A stretch of DNA of 36,583 nt, taken from contig NZ_CALHGM010000002.1 in assembly GCF_938030145.1 (NCBI RefSeq), forward strand, positions 1 to 36,583, in the 5' to 3' direction. A model generated the notes under the pieces. That model searched no databases and was not told where the DNA came from. It was given only the letters and a program-made list of their open reading frames with translations. The position numbers and the translations under genes were made by a program. The DNA comes from an uncultured Campylobacter sp. GTDB lineage: Bacteria; Campylobacterota; Campylobacteria; Campylobacterales; Campylobacteraceae. This document shows, one piece after another, positions 33,267 to 36,583 of this stretch; position 1 is the stretch's first letter; the number at the start of each line of letters is the position of its first letter.

Positions 33267-34613
33267 GTGCAGACGTTTAGGCTATTTTTGGCGCTTGCGG
33301 GTATCGTTGCAGTCGTCGCTTTGCTAATCATGAAAAAGGATACTAAAACCGTGCTTATCGGCGTGGGTTTGGTGCTGTGCGTACTTTGTCTAAAGCCGCT
33401 AGACGGGCTGGGCGCCTTTACCTCGTATATGACTAAGGCGGGGCTCATTAAGGCGATATGCGCCAGCATGGGTTTTGCCTTCGTGATGAAATTTACCGGC
33501 TGCGACCGCGCGCTCGTAAATTTACTCACTAGACCCCTCGGCAATATCGGATTTTTATTGATCCCTATCGTCGTGGCGCTTACATATTTTATCAATATCG
33601 CTATCCCCTCCGCTGCGGGCTGCTCGGCTGCGGTCGGCGCTACGCTGATCCCCGTGATGATGGCTGCAGGCGTTAAGCCTGAGATGGCGGGAGCTGCAGT
33701 ATTTGCGGGCACTTTCGGCGGCGTTTTAAGCCCGGGCTCGGCGCACAACGTATTCGTAGCCGATATGGTAAAGGCGCACAACCCCTCCTATACGGTTCAA
33801 GACGTCATCGGGGTGCAGTTTTCCAGCGCGATTACCGCCTTGATCGTAGTTTTGATCGTAATTAGCATAACGGCGATAGTTTGCAAAGACTACACCAAGG
33901 GGGTTAATTATCTCGCACAAAAAGAGGGCGGCGTAAATTCCGTTGCGTCAAATTCCGCCGACGGTTCAAATTTAGACTCGCAGCCTCAAAAAATAAACGT
34001 CTTATACGCACTTATGCCGCTAGTACCTTTGGTGATTTTAATCATCGGTGGTACGTCCAAGCTCAACACGATCTCCTTTCTTAAATGGACCAAGATGGGC
34101 GTTGCCGAGGCGATGCTACTGGGCGCTATCCTCACCATCGTTATTACTCTGAGCAACCCTCAAAAGATCACGAAAGAATTTTTCAAGGGCATGGGTAGCG
34201 CGTATGCCGATATCATGGGTATCATCATCGCAGCGGGCGTCTTCGTCGCGGGTCTTAGCGCGTGCGGGGCGATCGATTTCGTAATCGAGTGGCTAAAGGG
34301 CGAGCAGGGCTACGTAAAATTCGGCGGCACCTTCGTTCCGTTTTTTATGGGCGTCGTAACAGGCTCGGGAGATGCGGCGGCGATGGCGTTTAACACCGCC
34401 GTGACCGTGCATGCGGACCAGCTAGGGTTTGCGCAAGATAAGCTCGGTATGGCGGTTGCGATAAGCGGCGCGCTAGGCAGGAGCGCATCGCCGATTGCAG
34501 GCGCTTGCATCGTTTGCGCGGGACTTGCGATGGTAAGCCCTATTCAGATCGCTAAAAGAACGGCTCTAGGTATGTTTCTATCCGTCTGCATCATCGCATT
34601 TTTCATTTTGTAA
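33267..34613 (+). CDS. DcuC-like C4-dicarboxylate transporter
   Basis: A 448-residue inner-membrane carrier with about 11-13 hydrophobic segments over the whole length. The segment FINIAIPSAAGCSAAVGATL followed by IPVMMAAGVKPEMAGAAVFA and SPGSAHNVF corresponds to the DcuC pattern (SSATGLGVLLMATLFPVM... and LAPTSGD), and it recurs as a second half (GVVTGSGDAAAMAFN, ASPIAGACIV). A hydrophilic loop rich in Ser/Asn at about 217-245 separates the halves. DcuC proteins exchange or export succinate, fumarate or aspartate in anaerobes; here uptake of aspartate or peptides, or succinate efflux, is possible. The start is GTG 33267 with AAAAGGAG 5 bases upstream. It follows pepE by 11 bases. Confidence 0.75.
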   Translation: MQTFRLFLALAGIVAVVALLIMKKDTKTVLIGVGLVLCVLCLKPLDGLGAFTSYMTKAGLIKAICASMGFAFVMKFTGCDRALVNLLTRPLGNIGFLLIPIVVALTYFINIAIPSAAGCSAAVGATLIPVMMAAGVKPEMAGAAVFAGTFGGVLSPGSAHNVFVADMVKAHNPSYTVQDVIGVQFSSAITALIVVLIVISITAIVCKDYTKGVNYLAQKEGGVNSVASNSADGSNLDSQPQKINVLYALMPLVPLVILIIGGTSKLNTISFLKWTKMGVAEAMLLGAILTIVITLSNPQKITKEFFKGMGSAYADIMGIIIAAGVFVAGLSACGAIDFVIEWLKGEQGYVKFGGTFVPFFMGVVTGSGDAAAMAFNTAVTVHADQLGFAQDKLGMAVAISGALGRSASPIAGACIVCAGLAMVSPIQIAKRTALGMFLSVCIIAFFIL

Positions 34614-34623
34614 AGGACTTAAT

Positions 34624-35856
34624 ATGGATATCGTGCAGAGGTTTTTAAACTACACCAAGATCAACACCACCACAAATAGAGCCGCGGGCGCTGCGGGCAT
34701 AATGCCCTCAAACCCCAAGGAGCTCGAGCTCGCAGGCCTCATAAAAGGCGAGCTAGAAGCCTTGGGCATAAAAAATATCAGCCTTAGCGAGAAGTCGATT
34801 TTAATCGCTAAAATTCCCTCAAATTTAGACGCGCCCGCTGCGAAAGTAGCGTTTTTTGCCCATCTTGATACCAGCGCCGAGCAGACGAATGATACCAAAG
34901 CTCAGATCGTAAGATACGAAGGCGGCGATATCTGCCTAAATAAAGAGCTAGAGATCTATCTTAAAGAGAGCGAAAATGAGGAGCTGCAGGATTACAAAGC
35001 AGACGAGATCATCGTAACGGACGGCACTAGCTTGTTAGGCGCCGACGATAAAGCGGCGATCGCCGCAATCGTAAATGCGCTGGAATTTTTCGTCCAAAAT
35101 CCGCAGATAAAGCACGGCGAGATAATCGCTTGCTTCGTGCCGGACGAGGAGCAGGGCTTGCTAGGGGCAAAGGCGCTGGACGTAAGCGAGGTAGGCGCGG
35201 ATTTTGGCTACTGCCTTGATTGCTGCGGCATCGGCGAGTTTATCTACGAGAATTGGAATGCAGGCGATTGCGTCGTTACCTTTAAAGGCCAGTCCGCTCA
35301 TCCGATGAACGCCAAAGGCAAGCTCGTAAATTCCTTACTTTTGGCACATAAGTTTATCTCGCTGCTGCCCGCGGGCGAGGCGCCCGAATACACCGAGGGC
35401 AAGGAGGGCTATTTTTGGGTTAAGGAGCTTAGCGGCAACAGCGCAAAGACCGTCCTAAAGATCGACGTGAGGGAATTTGACGAGAAAAGATACGAGCAAC
35501 GTATGGAATTTTTGCAAAAGACGGCGGACGGGCTTCGCGAGATCTGGGGCGATCGGATCGAAATTTCGCTAAACGACCGCTATAAAAACGTCTATAACTT
35601 TTTGAAAAACGACGACGCGCCAGCAATTCGCTTTGCGAAGCAGGCCTTTAAAAGCCTAAACATCGAGCCCAAGATCAAGCCTATGCGAGGCGGCTACGAC
35701 GGCGCCGTCATCTCCGCAAAGGGGCTGCCGTGCCCGAACCTCTTCACCGGCGGGTACAATTTCCACTCGATCTACGAGTATCTGCCCGTAGGCTCTTTAA
35801 AAGCGGCGAGCGAAGTGGTTAAACAGATCATAACGCTAGCGGCGGCGCGAGCCTAG
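34624..35856 (+). CDS. pepT: Peptidase T (tripeptidase)
   Basis: Zinc aminotripeptidase of family M20B. At 410 residues it matches PepT (about 408). Metal ligands are seen in FFAHLDTS (His80, Asp82), LLGADDKAA (Asp141) and VPDEEQGLLG (Glu175/176), and GGYDGAVISAKGLPCPNLFT with NFHSIYEYLPV at the end holds the last His. PepT removes N-terminal residues from tripeptides. It is the fifth and last gene of the operon, 10 bases after the transporter. Together with PepE this suggests the final digestion of small peptides imported by unlinked systems. Confidence 0.95.
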   Translation: MDIVQRFLNYTKINTTTNRAAGAAGIMPSNPKELELAGLIKGELEALGIKNISLSEKSILIAKIPSNLDAPAAKVAFFAHLDTSAEQTNDTKAQIVRYEGGDICLNKELEIYLKESENEELQDYKADEIIVTDGTSLLGADDKAAIAAIVNALEFFVQNPQIKHGEIIACFVPDEEQGLLGAKALDVSEVGADFGYCLDCCGIGEFIYENWNAGDCVVTFKGQSAHPMNAKGKLVNSLLLAHKFISLLPAGEAPEYTEGKEGYFWVKELSGNSAKTVLKIDVREFDEKRYEQRMEFLQKTADGLREIWGDRIEISLNDRYKNVYNFLKNDDAPAIRFAKQAFKSLNIEPKIKPMRGGYDGAVISAKGLPCPNLFTGGYNFHSIYEYLPVGSLKAASEVVKQIITLAAARA

Positions 35857-35860
35857 TTAG

Positions 35861-36136
35861 GGCGCTTTCTACTCCGCGCACAGATTTGATTTTAAATTTA
35901 ACTCGTTCATTCCGCCACGAAATTTTACCCTGCATAGCGTAATTTTTGGCTCCGTGGCGACGGACGACACGGGCTACGACTACGACGCGGCTTTTAAGCG
36001 CTATCACTCGAGCGAGGAGATGGCGGAATTCCTGCTCGCGCTTTACGATAGCGACGCGTGCGTAGGCGCGGTGGATCGAGGTAGTTTCGAGTTTAGCTTG
36101 GGAACCCCGCGATTTGACTACGCGGGAGAACGCTAA
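35861..36136 (+). pseudogene. Probable 5'-truncated gene remnant
   Basis: The frame from 35861 to the TAA at 36134-36136 is open for 91 codons but has no ATG; the first plausible start is GTG 35954, without a ribosome-binding site. The amino-acid sequence looks coding throughout (NSFIPPRNFTLHSVIFGSV, TGYDYDAAFKRYHSSEEMAE, FLLALYDSDACVGAVDRGSF), and this quality continues upstream of 35954, which argues for the tail of a gene whose start has been lost where pepT now ends. I do not recognise the family. Low-level evidence; a real 60-residue protein from GTG 35954 is the alternative. Confidence 0.4.
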
Positions 36137-36398
36137 TTTTTACGCTTTTAGCGCGTTGCGACTAAACGGTGGCTTCTAGACTGCGTATAGTCTTATAAAA
36201 TTTAAGCTGATTTGATGTACATTTCGCGCCGAACGTGGCTTTGAAATTTAACGCGTGAGCTATGGATTTGACTTGCGATGCGAGCTCAAGCACGCAATTT
36301 TCGGGCCCTATTTGCAAACTAGACGAAATTTTTGGCACGGTAAAAGTAAAATTTAGCCACACAACGCGGTAAAATTTAAAGAAATTTAAGGAGTGAAA
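36137..36398. other. Spacer before the last gene
   Basis: No gene seen. It contains several RAATTY words. TAAAAT at 36370-36375 is a possible -10 for the last gene, and AAGGAG at 36388-36393 its ribosome-binding site. Confidence 0.4.
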
Positions 36399-36583
36399 AT
36401 GGGTAAATCCGCTCTTGTACTAGGCGCTACGGGCGTCGTAGGCAGGGAGCTGGTGCGCGAGCTTTGCGAGAGCCCGGGTTACGATGAGGTAGAGGTATGG
36501 ACGCGCCGCGAGATAGGCTTTTGCCACTCTAAGCTTCGCGCGCGGATCATTGATTTTGAGGGTATCTCGGATATCGTGCCGCA
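36399..36583 (+). CDS. NAD(P)-binding Rossmann-fold oxidoreductase, N-terminal part
   Basis: The gene runs off the window end after 61 codons. It opens with MGKSALVLGATGVVGRELVR, a Rossmann-fold nucleotide-binding motif GATGxxG placed at the N-terminus as in atypical short-chain dehydrogenases and NAD-dependent epimerase/NmrA-like proteins; the next segment (YDEVEVWTRREIGFCHSKLR) fits the second beta strand with an Arg pair that often selects NADPH. AAGGAG lies 5 bases before the ATG. Substrate cannot be told from this part. Confidence 0.75.
   Translation, partial: MGKSALVLGATGVVGRELVRELCESPGYDEVEVWTRREIGFCHSKLRARIIDFEGISDIVP

Noticed and set aside
29981..35856. A defence or toxin system in the large operon
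   Set aside because: Every member has clear metabolic motifs (M20 metal ligands, S51 triad, DcuC-type membrane segments); no nuclease, helicase or toxin domain is present.

Overview
The window reads as chromosomal DNA of a Campylobacter-type epsilonproteobacterium with a fairly high GC content for that group, roughly like the C. gracilis / C. rectus / C. showae branch. Evidence: the proteins look epsilonproteobacterial (futalosine-pathway MqnD, RecA, LptD, accBC next to dcd), genes are tightly packed, AAATTT-type words are very frequent, and neighbourhoods such as recA-eno-FtsB-like-AMIN protein resemble C. jejuni as I recall it. The species is an inference. No tRNA, rRNA, CRISPR array, transposase, integrase or phage gene was seen.

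Layout. 1-2.7 kb: murB and mqnD on the minus strand, separated by about 600 non-coding bases holding a 16-bp perfect inverted repeat. 3-7.9 kb (+): recA, eno, a FtsB/DivIC-like protein with a long low-complexity N-terminus, a secreted AMIN-domain protein rich in bacterial N-glycosylation sequons, and a nitroreductase broken by a one-base frameshift, closed by a terminator. 8.1-9.5 kb (+): argH. 10-18.6 kb (+): hemD, a candidate 6S-type structured RNA, then a compact run purD, RDD membrane protein, lptD, phosphoribosyltransferase-like gene, pnp and a tandem universal-stress protein. 19 kb (+): an AT-richer orphan gene. 19.6-24.8 kb (-): dcd, topA, a metallophosphoesterase with a huge low-complexity insertion, and a CPA2-type antiporter, in one overlapping operon. 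24.9-28.1 kb (+): a periplasmic asparaginase, then accB-accC. 28.7-29.8 kb (-): a helical-repeat protein of unknown function. 30-35.9 kb (+): a five-gene peptide and amide scavenging operon (M20 carbamoylase-like, AbgA-like M20, PepE, DcuC-like transporter, PepT). The end holds a gene remnant and the start of a Rossmann-fold oxidoreductase.

How the genes work together. Most are housekeeping: cell wall (murB), menaquinone (mqnD), recombination (recA), glycolysis/gluconeogenesis (eno), arginine, haem and purine synthesis (argH, hemD, purD), LPS export (lptD), RNA decay (pnp), dNTP balance and supercoiling (dcd, topA), and fatty acid synthesis (accBC). The asparaginase and the 30-36 kb operon fit an amino-acid-fuelled, asaccharolytic life: Asn, Asp-peptides and other amidated or peptide-bound amino acids would be cleaved to Asp, Glu and other amino acids, with a dicarboxylate-type carrier in the same operon.

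The most unusual items are the approximately 220-residue Asn/Ala/Ser/Leu insertion in the phosphoesterase (which also lacks the usual metal-bridging Asp), the sequon-dense AMIN protein, the candidate 6S RNA upstream of purD, the M20/S51/DcuC operon, and the frameshifted nitroreductase. I see no clear defence system or other wholly new multi-gene machine.
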